Assembly (NCBI GenBank): GCA_015179125.1
Contig: WHVA01000211.1
Location: forward strand, 62,001 to 126,000
Reading direction: 5' to 3'
DNA: 64,000 bases
Source: Gautieria morchelliformis
Lineage: Eukaryota > Basidiomycota > Agaricomycetes > Gomphales > Gomphaceae
Shown here: one piece after another, positions 34,456-47,245 of the stretch
How the letters are laid out: each line of letters begins with the position of its first letter
Position numbering within the stretch: position 1 is the stretch's first letter
Position numbers and translations under genes: made by a program
Notes under the pieces: generated by a model
Databases searched by the model: none
Seen by the model: only the letters and a program-made list of their open reading frames with translations
Told to the model about the DNA's origin: nothing

Positions 34456-35210
34456 GGACACCAACTGGTTAATGTTTTATCCCTGTCAACCGTTCCACCA
34501 TTAACCCCCTAGCGATACATGGGTTGTCACATAATATCGGTCGTTACGTGTGAGAGAAGAGGGTCGAATTCTATGGGTAGTTTGTGAAACTCCGTGACCG
34601 TCCGTCGGTTGTTGTGAAACCGTATATGGAGATGGCTTGTCACGACCTTCTCGATTGGCGGGAGGCCCCAAATGAAGAAGTAATTCGTTAAATACAACGT
34701 CAACACTGAAAGCAAGTGGGTCATTTCTGGGTCTAGATAAATCCACCCTAGGCATGGTCAGCAGAGTTAAATCTTCCCCGAACCTGCACCAGGTGGCTCA
34801 GCAAATGGAAACAGATAGTTCACAACTCACAACGGGTTCTGATTGAATAGTAGGAAGAAACTTTCGCCCCGTCTGGGCATTCGGGTTGATTATCTGGAGA
34901 GCTGCTTCCATTACCAGTAAAATATCCGGCCCGCGCACAACTCTGTTGAAGCACACTCACAACCCAGACGGCGCCGTGCGTCTCCGTTATAAAACAGAGA
35001 CTATACGGCGTGCATAAGACAACTACGGGCTCGCAGAAAATAAAATCTTCAGGTGTGGGTAGTCCGGATGTCGGGTCTTACGGGATAACTACCTCCCTCA
35101 AGAGAACGCACGCCGCCGCATCACTGCCATGACAATAATTCAGCGACGCCTACGGTCCGAGGATGTTCATCGCCGTACTGCTTCAAAACATAGGGTCCTG
35201 CTAACTACTA

Positions 35211-35245
35211 TATCTCCGCATGACGCACCGGTACATGCGGAGATA
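35211..35245. repeat. Short perfect palindrome (12-bp arms, 11-base loop)
   Basis: TATCTCCGCATG at 35211-35222 pairs exactly with CATGCGGAGATA at 35234-35245. No U-run follows and no gene ends here, so a role as terminator is unlikely. Confidence 0.6.
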
Positions 35246-36555
35246 GACACGAGGAAGCAGCTGAAAAAACAAGAGCAGACAGAACAAATGTACGCCTCGT
35301 CTTACATAGGGCACGGCCCTAATAGACAAAAATGGATTAAAAATAAAAAAAAACTAGACGCACCCGTCGTTGCCTTTCCGGTATCTGAGAGGCAAAGGCG
35401 TGTGAGGTCCACCAGGCCTGCATGCGAGTCAAACCAGCCACACGACCTGTACAGAAGAAAGTTGTGTGTCTTACGACAGAGAAGAATCGTTTGCCTCCCA
35501 AACCACAAATCGCACTTACAGGTCAAGGAAACTACTAAAAACGTGGTATGACACCCGATTTTCCGCAAAGGTGTCGTCAGGCCATTCAGTACGGCAGCGG
35601 GAGCTGTGATTACTCCCGCCCATTGGCAATTTCGTTCTCTGGGCAACAGGTGGTTTATGCGATGACAAGATTTCTGAGAAAAGACTTACTCGTCGCGAAG
35701 ATAAGATGTAGTATACCTTGTGTGTTTTATCGAAGCATTTTCTATTCCACGCTGCTTGCACAACTTTGCTAAAGGGCTGTCATTATTATCAACGAGCATT
35801 CGGTGCTGTTGTCAGGAACACATTGGGGTGTGGCATCACTGAAGAGAAGCGACGCGTACTTCAGCGACAAAACGTATAAGAAACGGTCGTACGGCCAGGG
35901 TGCCTCCGAGTATTCCCCGCGAGTGACGCCCCCGGTGACCAACGAGTCCAACGTTACATAAACGGCCCAACTCAAACACACTGTATTGCGCTATCCGAAT
36001 AGAACCAGTCGTGAACCGGAGCGTAGCCATGGTAAGTAACGCTGGCCCGGGCACGTTCCTTATCGCGTCCTTATTGGTAGACGGTGACACGGTGTTCCTT
36101 CGAAATGAAAACTTAAAAGTCTAGAAAATAATTACAGAAAAGGCAGGTGGTGCCTACGAACATCGGTGTCAGGCCTGCGTGGCGCATCAGAGGGTATTTC
36201 TTATTCCTTTGGGCCAGCCATTTCGGCACCAGTAGGCACTTCGATAATCGATTGCAGCGGCAGCCTGTAGGTTGCCGAAGGGCTGGCGTCACGCAGGCTG
36301 TCACGTTCGACGCCACATGCATCATGCATCCAGTCGAGTTCCGCTATTAACAGGAAATCCGGAGTCTCGACTGTTCCTGCTGCGTGAGCTTACTATATGC
36401 GAACCTGGTGGCAGCGCAGAGCGCGTTGACATCTCCGATGATGCAATGCGTTCTTCATGATTCCATGAATGCGCGAAAAACTTATAAGTCCTTGGCCTCA
36501 TGCTGGCAGTATAATTTTTAAACCTCGGAGTGCTTGCTTACTGTATCGCTAAAAA

Positions 36556-39221
36556 ATGACCTCTCTGGACGTGGCTGCTGCACTACTACTAGTCGCGCTA
36601 TTGCTCAGGCTGTATCTAATTATCACTAGAGTCCACTGGCATTCACAGTTGATCGCCCAACTTCAAGGACCAGCGTCTAGGTCTGGCTCGTAGGTATCTA
36701 TCTAATCTCATGGGAGTGATGAACTTCCAAGTTCGCGCTCACGTTTTGCGTTCAGGGAATCTGCCTGATCTTCTGCGACCCGACAACGCTGCAGAGGCAG
36801 AGTTCGCGTGGATCAGAACGTATGGAACAGCACTCAAGATCAAGGGTGCCTTGGGTGTGAGTTGCAGTGTTCTCCTGGTATCGACATCAACATTCGATTT
36901 ACTAACCATCCTCTCCGCTCCTCTCCGCTCTGCATTTGCGCGGCAGATTGATATCTTGTTCGTCGCTGACCCGAAGGTACGCACATGCACACGACCTCCA
37001 GTTCAAGGGCGTTAGTAGCATCTCAACACCGAATGACCAGGCTCTACATTATATCCTCAACACGGGCGGGTATCACTTTCCCAAACCACAGCAGAACCTT
37101 GCTACATCACGGATAGTCACCGGGGAGGGGATCTTCTTCGCCCAGGGTAAATTTCCCCTTCCTTGATGCGCGATGCGCGATGCCTTCATCCATCACGATA
37201 TAATGCCAATTATTGAAACCAGGTGCTCAACACGCGCGGCATAGGAAGATTATGAATCCGGCCTTTTCGTACGGCGCGTTACGCGTCTTCTTACCCATGT
37301 TTCGCCATACTGCTCAGCGGGTTAAAACGATTCACAACGTCAGAACTTGGGTCATCTTGTACTGACACGACAATTTGCTTGTTAGACTGTCGCTAAATGG
37401 AAAGGTGCGATAGCGCGGAGCCACGGTGCATCCGAGTCGGTGGTGTTAAACATTCCGCGGTGGCTTGCCCTCACTGCTTTGGACGCGCTTGGAGCAAGTA
37501 TGTATGAGGATTGTTTAAATCATTTTTCACCATGAAAATTGATCGGAACGCCTCAGCCGCGTTTGATTATCACTTTGGAGCGCTGGATGAGGAGGGTACC
37601 GAGCTATCTGAACTCTACATGAACCTATTGTATGTCCATGTTTCAATTCCATACCGTGACTTGTACCACTGAAGGTATAACACTAACACTACTTATGCGG
37701 ACAGCGCAGACTCGTTTTTCAAACGAACGGACTTCACGATCGCGTTCGAAGCGCTGTGGGGGTATTTGCCACTGGGGCTTGTGAAATTTATCCAGATGGC
37801 GCCGACAAGGCAGCTCGGGCGGCTGCGCGCGTATATGAAGGTGGCACGACGTGTCGCCAAGGATATCGTCGACGTTCAAACGGAGACATATTCCGCGGGA
37901 AAGGAGGGTGGGAAAGACGTTATGAGCATTTTAAGTACGAAACTACCATTCGGAATGCAGCTTGAGCGTTCACCCACTCGTCTGATTCAGTCCGGGCTAA
38001 TTTATCTGAGGATACGAACACGAAACTTAGTGAGGAGGAGATAATGGCACAGCTCACGTGGGTGTCGTCGTTTCCTTATTACTACTGGGAAGGACACCCG
38101 TTGACGTGCCATGCATAGTTCCCTGATGCTTGCGGGGCACGACACCACTGCGATAACAGTTACATGGGCGTTGCATGAACTCTCGAAATGCCCCGCGTTC
38201 CAGGATGCCATCCGGGAGGAGATCAAATACACGCGTGCGCAGGCGGCTAAGCGCGGAGATGGGGAGCTCAGCGTCGCAGATCTGGACTCCATGAAACTGT
38301 TACTTGCGGCATTGAAGGTCGGGGCGATCCACCGTTTTTGTTTATCTTTGCGTTTTTTATTTAACTCGCCCCGTTTCTTGTATGTATGCGCAGGAAACAC
38401 TGAGGTACCACCCTATTCTTTCGGTTGTGAATCGTGAGGCGGGGCGAGACGACGTCATACCGCTCTCGGAGCCCGTTATGACCAAAACGGGGGAGATGCT
38501 GTCTAGCATTCCAGTGCGGAAAGGACAGAGGCTCGTCATATCCGTTGCGGCATATAACAGGCGAGTTTACAACAGCATTACCTGGGTGTCACCACTGGCA
38601 TTGACACGATATCGATACTATCTCGCGTAGGCTGGAGTCGGTGTGGGGGCACGACGCAGATGTATGGAGGCCAGAGCGATTTCTGGAGGACGCAGAGCTC
38701 GAGCGGAAAAAGAAACTGGGTGTAATAGGCAACGTGTCCGTTTTGTCATGAATTTTAGGCGGTAGGAGTAGCAGCGCTTAAGAGGCTATGTCACCCGTAG
38801 GGCAACTTTTAGCGGTGGTGTACGCGGATGTGTTGGGTGAGCATCTGTTCTTGGTATTCCCGAATCTTGCGTTGCGTTCGTGCCACTCACGCGAGGTCGT
38901 GTTCCAGATGGCGTTTCGCGTATGTTCAGTCGCCACTGATCGTTATTCATGACCCACCGGTCGTTTCTCATTAATCATTCAGGATGATCGAGATGCAAGC
39001 GATACTCATTGAGCTTCTGGAACATTTCGAATTCTCGCCTGCCCCCGGAGACAGGGAGATCATCCGGGGCGCGAGTGGGTTTGTGATTCCGATGTACGTG
39101 AGATTACCACTCTTTAAGCGTAACTTTATAATTTTTTAATGGTTTCCTCTCTCCTTTCCGCAGGGTTAGAGGTGTTCCTGGACGGGTACAGCTTCCGCTC
39201 ACCGTTACACCCGTGAGGTAA
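36556..39221 (+). CDS. Cytochrome P450 monooxygenase (third gene, different family)
   Basis: Haem monooxygenase with an N-terminal membrane helix (MTSLDVAAALLLVALLLRLY). A good start context (AAAAAATGACC) supports 36556. Many short introns join LLRPDNAAEAEFAWIRTYG, ALHYILNTGGYHFPKPQQN, GIFFAQG-AQHARHRKIMNP, AFDYHFGALDEEG and the I-helix SLMLAGHDTTAITVTWALHE. ETLRYHP (ExxR), VWRPERFLED, the haem loop FSGGVRGCVG and WRFAMIEMQAILIELLEHFE follow. The last exon ends LPLTVTPVR-TAA. All signature residues are present and no frame break was seen, so the enzyme is probably active. The haem loop type (FSGGxRGCxG) sets it apart from the FGYGRRICPG pair at 1-13 kb. It is the last host gene recognised before the retrotransposon nest. 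Confidence 0.9.
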
Positions 39222-39800
39222 TGAATAATGCCCATGCGCCTGAATGTTTGTCGTTTCTGTCTTGTTTTAGTATTTCGATGTACGAAAATAGAGGTGCCGC
39301 ATGTCACGCCATAGCCTTTGTTGTACTCATCGGACGCTATCCACGAGTGGGAGTGCAAGCGATGAGCAGCATATACTAGAATGTCGCGCGCGACGCACTG
39401 ATGAGCGCAAGGGAGCGCAGATTATCACGGTACGCAAAGGCTGACTGAAAGCAGGCGGTGAGGCCTTTGTCTGCTGGTGGAGTGTGCGCTGCTGGCTGCT
39501 GGGAATACAAGAGATTGAGGATTTCAAAGTCGTGAGGGGGGGAGGGGGATGTTCAAGTCGCCGTAACCTGGGAGGAGAGATGAATGCCTTTGAAGCAGAT
39601 AACGGAGGCCAATGGGCAGGATAAGACGAGAAAGTGATATATATATGGAGAAGCGCCTCGGGACAGTCTGTGTGTGTTGGTCGAAGGTACACCATTGCAA
39701 TGCGGCGCGAGGTTGTAGTAGAAATACATCCTATCGACGGCTGTAATCAGTTTCAGCAACGTTAATGTTGCACTGGGCGCCCGGATCATGATAGTCTGTG
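39222..39800. other. Border stretch between host genes and the retrotransposon nest
   Basis: No gene is recognised. A minus-strand frame at 39327-39695 is Pro/Ser/Leu-rich without family features. A short TA run (tatatatat) lies at about 39638. Confidence 0.35.
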
Positions 39801-42060
39801 TCCTAGTCCAATTGTGAGTACAGTCAACACTGTCCTAACCCATACCAACCATAACCCATACTCTGCTATATTCCATACTTTTGGCTGTCTACCAAGATGT
39901 TTCATAATTAATCTCATAAACTCTATTATACCCAATAACACTGGAGACATGGCAAAATTTCCTAACATTGGAAATCTACTGGAAATCCTAAGGATATACA
40001 CCATTTATTCAAAATTTCCCAGCTCAGGAAATTGGATGAAAATTTTATGTTTCATCAGGGTTTTTTGACTTCAGGAGATCTTTCCAAAATCATAAGATTA
40101 TCACCTCAAAATCTTCAAGAAACTCTCAGGAGACATTGAATTTCCTCCATTATAAAATTAAATATTTACTAAAGTTTCCTCAGTTTTGGAAATTCTATGA
40201 AAATGTTGGTTTCCTGAATATTTAACAGGGAAACTTTGTGGAAATCAGCGTTTCTATAGAATTTCCTAACTGGGGAAATTTTATTAAAAATTTAGTTTCA
40301 TGAAAGAGGAAATTCAATGTTTCCTAAGCATTTCTTGAAGATTTTTAGGTGCTAATTTTACAATTTTTGAAGGATTTCCAGCAGCTAAAAACTCTGACAA
40401 AACATTAAATTTTCATACAATTTCCTGAACTGGGAATTTTGAAGAAATCTGGAGTATCCTCAGAATTGTCCGCATCCTTGATGGGGGTCTCCATCTGGCT
40501 ATTAGGGCCCATGTCCTCACAGAGCATGGCCTCCATGGCTGGGTCATCAGCTGGGAGTGGTGGCAGAAGGCCAGCAAGCTCTCGATAGAGCTGTGCCCGA
40601 GTGAGTGGGAGCGGGGCTGCTGCTCTTGCATGTCCGATCTTGAGGGCCTTTTGCTGGCCCTTGCAGGTGGCAGCGCTGAATGCCATGCCGGTGAGGCTGC
40701 CTTGAACATACTGTTCAACCGCACAACATGTTTGTGAGTCACGCCAGCATAATGGGCACAATCTCAGCAAGTGGGATATCTGGGCCAGCCTGGCCCCTTA
40801 CCAGAGGCTGGTGCTTTGCGGCATCAGACACTTCGCACACAATGTGCAGAATGTCTCGATGTCTGGGCTCATGCCCGGCCACCAGTATGACCGTCAAACA
40901 TAATTCAATGTCTTCAGATGGCCATAGTTACCAACCATCTGGTGTGCATGATCGATAATGATTTTGCTCAGCCTCCTTCCCCCTGAAGAACAGATCAGGA
41001 ATGGCAATGACATCTCTCCGGAGCTGATTTTTCGTCCAAATCAGTCTGTCCCAGATTCCGAATCTGGGGTGTGCATCCAGGTGCTCCATGATCTTTGAGA
41101 ACATGGAGTCCTTATGGTATGTGTCTCGCAGAACCTTGGAAAGGTTTATGCCTTGTTTGACACTCTGGTGCAGTAATGTGGTGTTGTTGCCCACAGCGAT
41201 AGCTTGAATGTCATCGTCATCGTTGTCCCACGATTCGGTGTTGTCCCTGGGCTTTTTAGGGCCCTTGTTCATGGTGGTGGACTCTAGTATCCATGCTGCT
41301 GTTTTTTCTGTGAGGTGGGTGGACCGCCTTGTCACTGCTGTCTGCAGCTCGATGTACCGGTTGGTGGGAAGTAGTTCACCATCTGGGTCTAAGTGCGCAT
41401 CTGTATTCATGAAGACGTGTTCTGGGTGATGTTGTCACTCATGTCACTTATAGTAGTGCGACAGGCAGTTTGCCACTTTGTTCTCTACACTGTCAACATG
41501 AAGGTGTTGAAGTTGAAGCAGGATAGGAACTCCCACCATCTGACCTGGCAGTCAGATAGGCTCTTTTGGGTCTCATAGTACTTGAGACCCTTGTGATCCA
41601 TGACTAGGGTGAATCTTCACCCTAGAAGTTTGTCCTCCCATTTCCTGAGAGCCTCAAGCATGGCAATTGTCTCGTGCTCGTGAGTTCTGTAGTGTTGCTG
41701 GGCAACACTGAACTTCTTTGACAAGAAGCCAGCTGGTCGACAAGTCTTCCAGTTGGGGCCTTGGCTGTATATGGCACCAATGCCCAATTTTGAGCTGTCG
41801 GTGATAACCCAGATGAGCTCTGGGTTCCATGCATCGATTGGATGCAGGATCGGGGCCTTACAAGCCAATGCCTTGATATTTGTTGAGAAGTGGGGTCCAT
41901 CCAAATGGACGGTTGTTGTGCATGCAGCCCGATAGTGGAGTTGTGTATGTGCTGACATCTGGCATGTAGTGTGCCAGATACTGTACGAGCCTGACTAAAT
42001 GCTGGGTCATTGAATGTCTGTGGCATTGTTAAGGTTGTGTTCATACCGCAGTTCAGCTAT
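39800..42060 (-). mobile_element. Ty3/Gypsy remnant (minus strand), old and broken
   Basis: LTR retrotransposon fossil. An RNase H-like region (about 41450-41960, with WVITDSSKLGIGAIYSQGP and AGFLSKKFS) and parts resembling the linker before integrase (about 40750-41400) are visible in the order expected for a minus-strand pol. A long AT-rich zone at 39810-40440, with repeated GGAAATTT-type segments, may be its 3' end or LTR. No gag, protease or complete reverse transcriptase was found. It is heavily decayed with many breaks and is probably the oldest element here. Confidence 0.6.
39810..40440. repeat. AT-rich zone with internal degenerate repeats
   Basis: The motif TGGGGAAATTTT or similar, followed by ATGAAAATTT and TTTCCT, recurs every 60-150 bp (about 40020, 40190, 40270, 40425). 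Base composition is clearly more AT-rich than its neighbours. It adjoins the minus-strand Gypsy remnant and may be its LTR or untranslated end. Confidence 0.5.
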
Positions 42061-42609
42061 ACTAGGCCAAACTCGGGTCTTGGGTCAGAGGGCTTGGCTT
42101 CAACCTCTTGGGTTGCGCCCACTCTATGTTCCGCCCTAATTTCGGGAGCGGTCTCAGCTATAAGCCGAGATGCGGGTTTCGATAACAAGCAAAGGGTCTC
42201 AAGTATGATAGGCTAATTTGATATCTGAACTGAGGAGCTACTGTACATGGACTGGAGGTCTACATAGTAAAGTAGCATGCAGGGTCGCGAAGAGAACATG
42301 ATCGGATCAACGGTCAGGGGAAACAAGGGGCAGACAAACGGGGAACTAACTAATAAGGGAATCAGGGGTGATGGGAAGTGTGAAGGGAAACCTGAAGGAA
42401 GTTGAGAATAACCTGAGGTTCCTGAACGAGAGCTGAAGCCGAGGCTTTGGTCCAGATTCAGGAATGGGTCGTAACAGTACCTCCTCCTTATGGCTGAACC
42501 CATGAGGCCATAAGCGAGATCCCGGAGATGGCTGGGTCAGAGTAGTTACGTAAGCTTTGTTTCACGTTCTGCTTCTTGTCTTCTCTCATCATCATCCATT
42601 CACAGATCA
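42061..42609. other. Non-coding stretch between two Gypsy elements
   Basis: No reading frame is supported. It could hold the LTR and leader of the chromovirus that follows, but no matching second LTR was found downstream of that element, so its limits cannot be set. Confidence 0.3.
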
Positions 42610-45600
42610 ATGTCAGAAACACGTGAAAATCCCATCGGTGAGGTTGATGAGGTTGATGAAGTTGATGTGGAGCTCGCACAGGCTGAGCGGGAAGTGGAAG
42701 AGCTGATGAAGGCTCTACAGGATGGGTCCTCAGATTGTTTTATTGAATCCAGATTTGTCCAGAAGTACTCTATGCCTGCTTATCCTGTCTCTCCTATACC
42801 CTTGAAACTATTTGATGGTAGTACTAACACTACCATTACCCAAGCTCTAGACCTCTGTATCTGCTTTCCGACTGGCAAACAACAATGGGTTACCTTCTAC
42901 ATACCCTCACTCGACTCGAGTTGCTCGGTGGTACTTGGCCACAACTGGCTCACCCGCTACAATCCGTCGATTGACTGGGTATTGGGCAGTATTACTTTCA
43001 AGACCATCGACCTAACTACGACTCCAGCGACCACGGCGACGTCAGCCCGCTCAGCTTCGGCTACGACTTCGACCTCGCCTCAGAACTCGCCTCGGAAGTT
43101 GCAAGCACCGCTCGTTTCCCTAATCAATGCACCCGCTTTCATGCGCGCATCTAGATTGGAAGGGTCCGAAGTGTTTCAGCTCAATCTGGCTTCGCCTGAG
43201 CTCCTCGCCTGAGGAGCAACATCGGGAGAAAGCTCTTCTGAGCTTTCTGAGAACGTTAAAAAACATGTTCCCAAAGTATATCACGAATTTGCAGATGTGT
43301 TCAGCGAAGCACGCGCTGACACTCTAGCTCCCCACCGACCTCACGATATCAAAATCAACCTTGAAGAAGGGACCTCGCCGCCTATCGGTCCCATCTACTC
43401 TCTCTCAGCTTCCGAACTCAAAGCACTTCGCCAGTTTATCGACGAGCACTTGAACATCGTCCGACCTTCACGCTCACCTCATGGTTCACCGGTATTGTTT
43501 GTCCGCAAAAAAGATGGCTCACTTTGGTTGTGTGTCGACTTCCGAGGTTTAAACAAGATCTCGAAAAAAGATCGGTATCCATTGCCATTGATTGCTGACT
43601 TACTTGATGCTCCAAAGAATGCTCGCATCTATACGAAGATTGACCTTCGTCATGCTTACCACCTCGTAAGGGTGGCCAAGGGTGACGAATGGAAAACTGC
43701 CTTCAGGAATCGCTATGGGTCTTTTGAATGGTTGGTTATGCCATTTGGTCTCACTAACGGCCCTGCTGCTTTCCAAAGATTCATGAACGAGATTTTCGCC
43801 AACCTTTTGGACGTTTGTGTGGTGGTATACTTGGATGACATTATAATCTACTCCAGTGACCCCTCCAAAGATGTTGAACATGTCAAGGAAGTCTTATGAC
43901 GACTGCGACTCAACAACCTCTTCGCCAAAGAAGACAAATGTGAGTTTCATCGCGACTCGGTTGAATTCCTCGGCTACATACTCTCTCCTGAGGGCCTCAC
44001 TATGGCGAACGACAAGGTAAAGGTCATTCAAGACTGGCCTGAGCCTTGCAAAGTTCACAACATCCAATCTTTCCTCGGCTTCGCCAACTTCTACCGATGT
44101 TTCATTCACAACTACTCTGACATCACCATTCCTCTCACCCGACTCACCCGCAAGGGTAACCCTTGGAACTTTTCCGCGGGTTGTCGACAGGCCTTCAACC
44201 TGTTGAAGAAGGTGTTCACTACCACTCCTATCCTTGCCCACTGGATTCCTGACCTTCCACTAATCGTAGAGACTGATGCTTCAGATTATGCCTTAGCGGT
44301 AATCTTATCACTGCGAACCTCGGAAGGTGAACTTCACCCCATCGCTTTTCACTCCCACACATTCACCTCTACTGATCTCAACTATGATGTTCATGACAAG
44401 GAGCTCCTAGCAATTTTTGAAGCGTTTCAACGCTGGCGACACTACCTCGAGGGCTCTGGCGACCCTGTCGACGTTATCACCGATCACAAGAACCTCAAAT
44501 ACTTTTCAACAACGAAGCTCTTGACCCGTCGACAAGCTCGGTGGTCAGAATACCTTTCCCAATTCAACCTCGCCATTCGTTTCCGACCTGGTCATCTTGG
44601 AACGAAGCTTGACTCTTTCACTAGACGATGGGACATCTACCTTAAAGAGGGGAATAGCGACTATGCCACCATAAGCCCACAGAACCTACGGCCAGTGTTT
44701 ACTCAACACCAGCTGGCATTGTCCCTTAGAGCTACTAACCTCGCTCCCGTCATACTCCCAGCCGTTTCGCTGCTTGATACCGAGCAGATATGAGCTGACA
44801 TACTAGCGAACCTCCCCTCGGACCCCATAGCCAAGTCGCACCTCGGCTTGGTTAATGACCCGAGGTGGACCACAGACCCCGAGGGTTTTCTCAAGCTTGA
44901 CAACCGAACCTATGGTCCAACGGCCCAAGACCTTCCACTTCGCATCCTGCAATACAAGCATGATCACATTCTCTCGGGACACTTCGGGGTCAACAAGACC
45001 TTGGAGCTGATCCGACGAGACTACACTTGGCCAGGGATTAGATCCTTTGTCAAGGAGTATTGCAAGACGTGCACCACTTGTATGTGAAGCAAGCCGCAGC
45101 GTCACAAGCCCTATGGTCTCCTCAAACAACTTCCTGTTCCCGAGAAGCCTTGGAATTCCATCTCTATGGATTTCATTGAGCAGCTCCCACCTTCATCCGA
45201 GTTCACCTCCATACTAGTGATTGTTGACCGCTTCACTAAGCAGGTTATCTTCATTCCAACCACAGACAAGATAACCTCGCAAGAGCTTGCTCACCTCTTC
45301 GTCCTTCATGTCTTTTCCAAGCATGGAGTCCCCTCGCATGTCACCTCAGACCGGGGTTCCAAGTTCGTCTCGCACTTCTGGCGTTCTCTAGGGAAAGCCT
45401 TGGACATGCGGTTGCATTTCACCTTGGGATATCATCCCGAGGGTGATGGTCAAACCGAGCGTGCTAACCAGACCTTGGAACAGTACCTCAGGATATACTG
45501 CAACTATCAACAGTCCAATTGGGCTTCACTCCTTCCCCTAGCTGAGTTCGCTTACAACAATGTGCCTACCGCAACCACCGGCATATCCCCATTCTTTGCT

Positions 45601-46250
45601 AATAAGGGTTACCACCCGAACCTCGCAGTCCACCCCGAGCGCGACCTCGCCTTGCCATGAGCTCGAGACTTCGTGGTTGACCTGGACGAGCTACACCAAG
45701 AACTTCGCCGCGCCATCCTCGAGGCTCAGATGACCTACCTAGCCTCGGCCGATGTTCGCCGCAAACCCGCTCCTGATTTCCAAGTAGGATCCCTCGCCTT
45801 TGTAAAGGCACAGTATTTCAGAACAACTCAGCCTACCAAGAAGCTCGCCCAGAAGTTCTTGGGTCCTTTTGAGATCATTTCCCGAGCAGGTCTCACTCCT
45901 TCACTCTTCAACTTCCAGAACACATGCATTCAGTCCATCCAGTATTCCACATATCTATGCTCGAACCAGCCTCGCCCAACACCATCCAGAACCGAGTTCA
46001 GCCGCCTCCGCCCCCAGTTGTTATCGACGGCGAGCCTGAGTTCGAGGTCTCCGAAATCCTCGACTCGAAGATCGATAATAGACGAAAGAGCTGCAAGCTG
46101 CTCTATCTTGTTAGGTGGACTGGTTACGAAGGTACCGACAAAGAAACCTCGTGGATCCTCGCTTCTGAGCTTTATCATGCCTCGGAGCTGGTCACTGACT
46201 TCCACGAATCTTACCCGGGCAAGCCGGGGCCTTTGACTGCTCTATGATCA
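42610..46250 (+). mobile_element. Ty3/Gypsy chromovirus pol region, broken
   Basis: Fossil of a chromodomain-bearing LTR retrotransposon. Parts in order: aspartic protease remnant (about 42760-43000; [14 protein letters not shown]), reverse transcriptase (about 43330-43900; YLDDIIIYS), RNase H (about 44250-44640; ETDASDYALA), integrase zinc-binding region (about 44950-45090), integrase core (about 45160-45600; VTSDRGSKF, GQTERANQTLEQYL), and chromodomain (about 46030-46220; YLVRWTGYE). Gag was not seen. Several breaks interrupt pol, but most of the sequence is well preserved, so the age is intermediate. Coding words CTCGCC/CCTCG are very common, unlike the neighbouring elements. Confidence 0.85.
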
Positions 46251-46360
46251 TTGCCTTGTTTAACCCCCATGACCCCAGTAGTTAGATAACAAAATTCCCT
46301 CACAATCGAACAAAAAAATCAATAAAACCCAAGAAATGATTCCATTATTCCATTACTAGA

Positions 46361-47060
46361 TTACTCCAACATCCTCGCATCCTCTTCCTCGTTCTCCTCG
46401 CTATCTTCGCCTGACTCCTCCTCATTGCTACTACTACTTCTCTCCACCAGACCCCTATGTCCCCCATACTCCGCCAGATCTCTCGTCCCCTGCATACGTT
46501 TCAAATAATTCCTCCGCCTCATTATCCTCATGAACTCTACATCCGCCCGATTCATCCTGTCGTTCGCTGCCCTAAACTCCCCCAACAATTCGCACACTTT
46601 CTCACCAACCTCGCCAACCTTCTGTCCCACATCGCTCACCGCCGCTATCAACTCCCTCATCTCCGCACTTCGCTCCGACCTTTTCGTCTTCTTGTCCTTC
46701 TTCGCCCTCCGACCTTCCACCTCAGTTTCCTCCACCTCGGCTTCCTCTACCTCGGCTTCCTTTCCCTCACTCTGCCTCGCGTCCCCAACCTCTCTCCCCT
46801 CACTCTGCCTCGCTCCCTCCATCCCCTTACCCTTCTCCTTGCTCATCCTCGCTTCCATTCTCTCCACCCTCGTCTCGAGATTACGCTCGACCCAGTTGCT
46901 TGAGTCGTCGTCATCCTCAACCTTGTCCCAAACCTTGGCCTCTTTGCTCAGACTCGGTCCATCCGCGCTGTTCTCGCTCCTCGCCCGCTTCTTGCCCACG
47001 GCGCTTGCCTGACCCTTTCCTGGGTTTGCCTTGCTACGACGACCAAGGGCTATGGTAGTG
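46361..47060 (-). CDS. Antisense coiled-coil ORF downstream of the chromovirus
   Basis: The minus strand right after the chromodomain is open for over 200 codons. The product is rich in Lys, Glu and Arg. It has a basic start (GRRSKANPGKGQASAVGKKR), a helical middle (NLETRVERMEARMSKEKG), a second helical part (MRELIAAVSDVGQKVGEVGE) with VEFMRIMRRRNYLKRMQG, and a very acidic Ser/Glu tail ending DARMLE. The open frame runs on into the 12-bp minisatellite, so the true start is unclear; I place it near 47060. A convergent ORF in this spot could be an accessory gene of the element or a captured host gene. The function is unknown. Confidence 0.45.
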
Positions 47061-47245
47061 TACGTGGGGTAGCGGTGGTAGCGTATGTGGTAGCCCACGT
47101 GGTAGCGTACATGGTAGTGGATGTGGTAGCGTACCTGGTAGAGTACGTGGTAGAGTATGTGGTAACACACGTGGTAGGGTACCTGGTAGTGTACGTGGTT
47201 GTGTACTTGGTAGCATACATGGTAGGGCACGTGGTAGGGTACCTG
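47053..47245 (+). repeat. 12-bp minisatellite, block 1 (GGTAGCGTACCT-type)
   Basis: About 16 degenerate units of GGTAGYGTACRTG-like sequence. It ends one base before the TGTTACGACC start of the LTR at 47246. The unit length is a multiple of three, so frames stay open across it. Confidence 0.85.

Larger units (their letters stand above)
33132..36555. other. Gene-poor 3.4-kb stretch with a tandem duplication
   Basis: No gene is recognised. It contains the 216-bp tandem duplication at 34031-34455 and a 12-bp perfect palindrome at 35211-35245. A plus-strand frame of 140 codons at 35129-35551 encodes a very basic, low-hydrophobicity product without family features. Minus-strand frames at 35769-36090 and 36113-36325 have no family features either. 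The 3' part is the promoter of the third P450. Confidence 0.45.

Noticed and set aside
35129-35551. 140-codon basic plus-strand ORF
   Set aside because: No family features, low hydrophobic content, surrounded by non-coding DNA; kept only as a mention in the gap entry.
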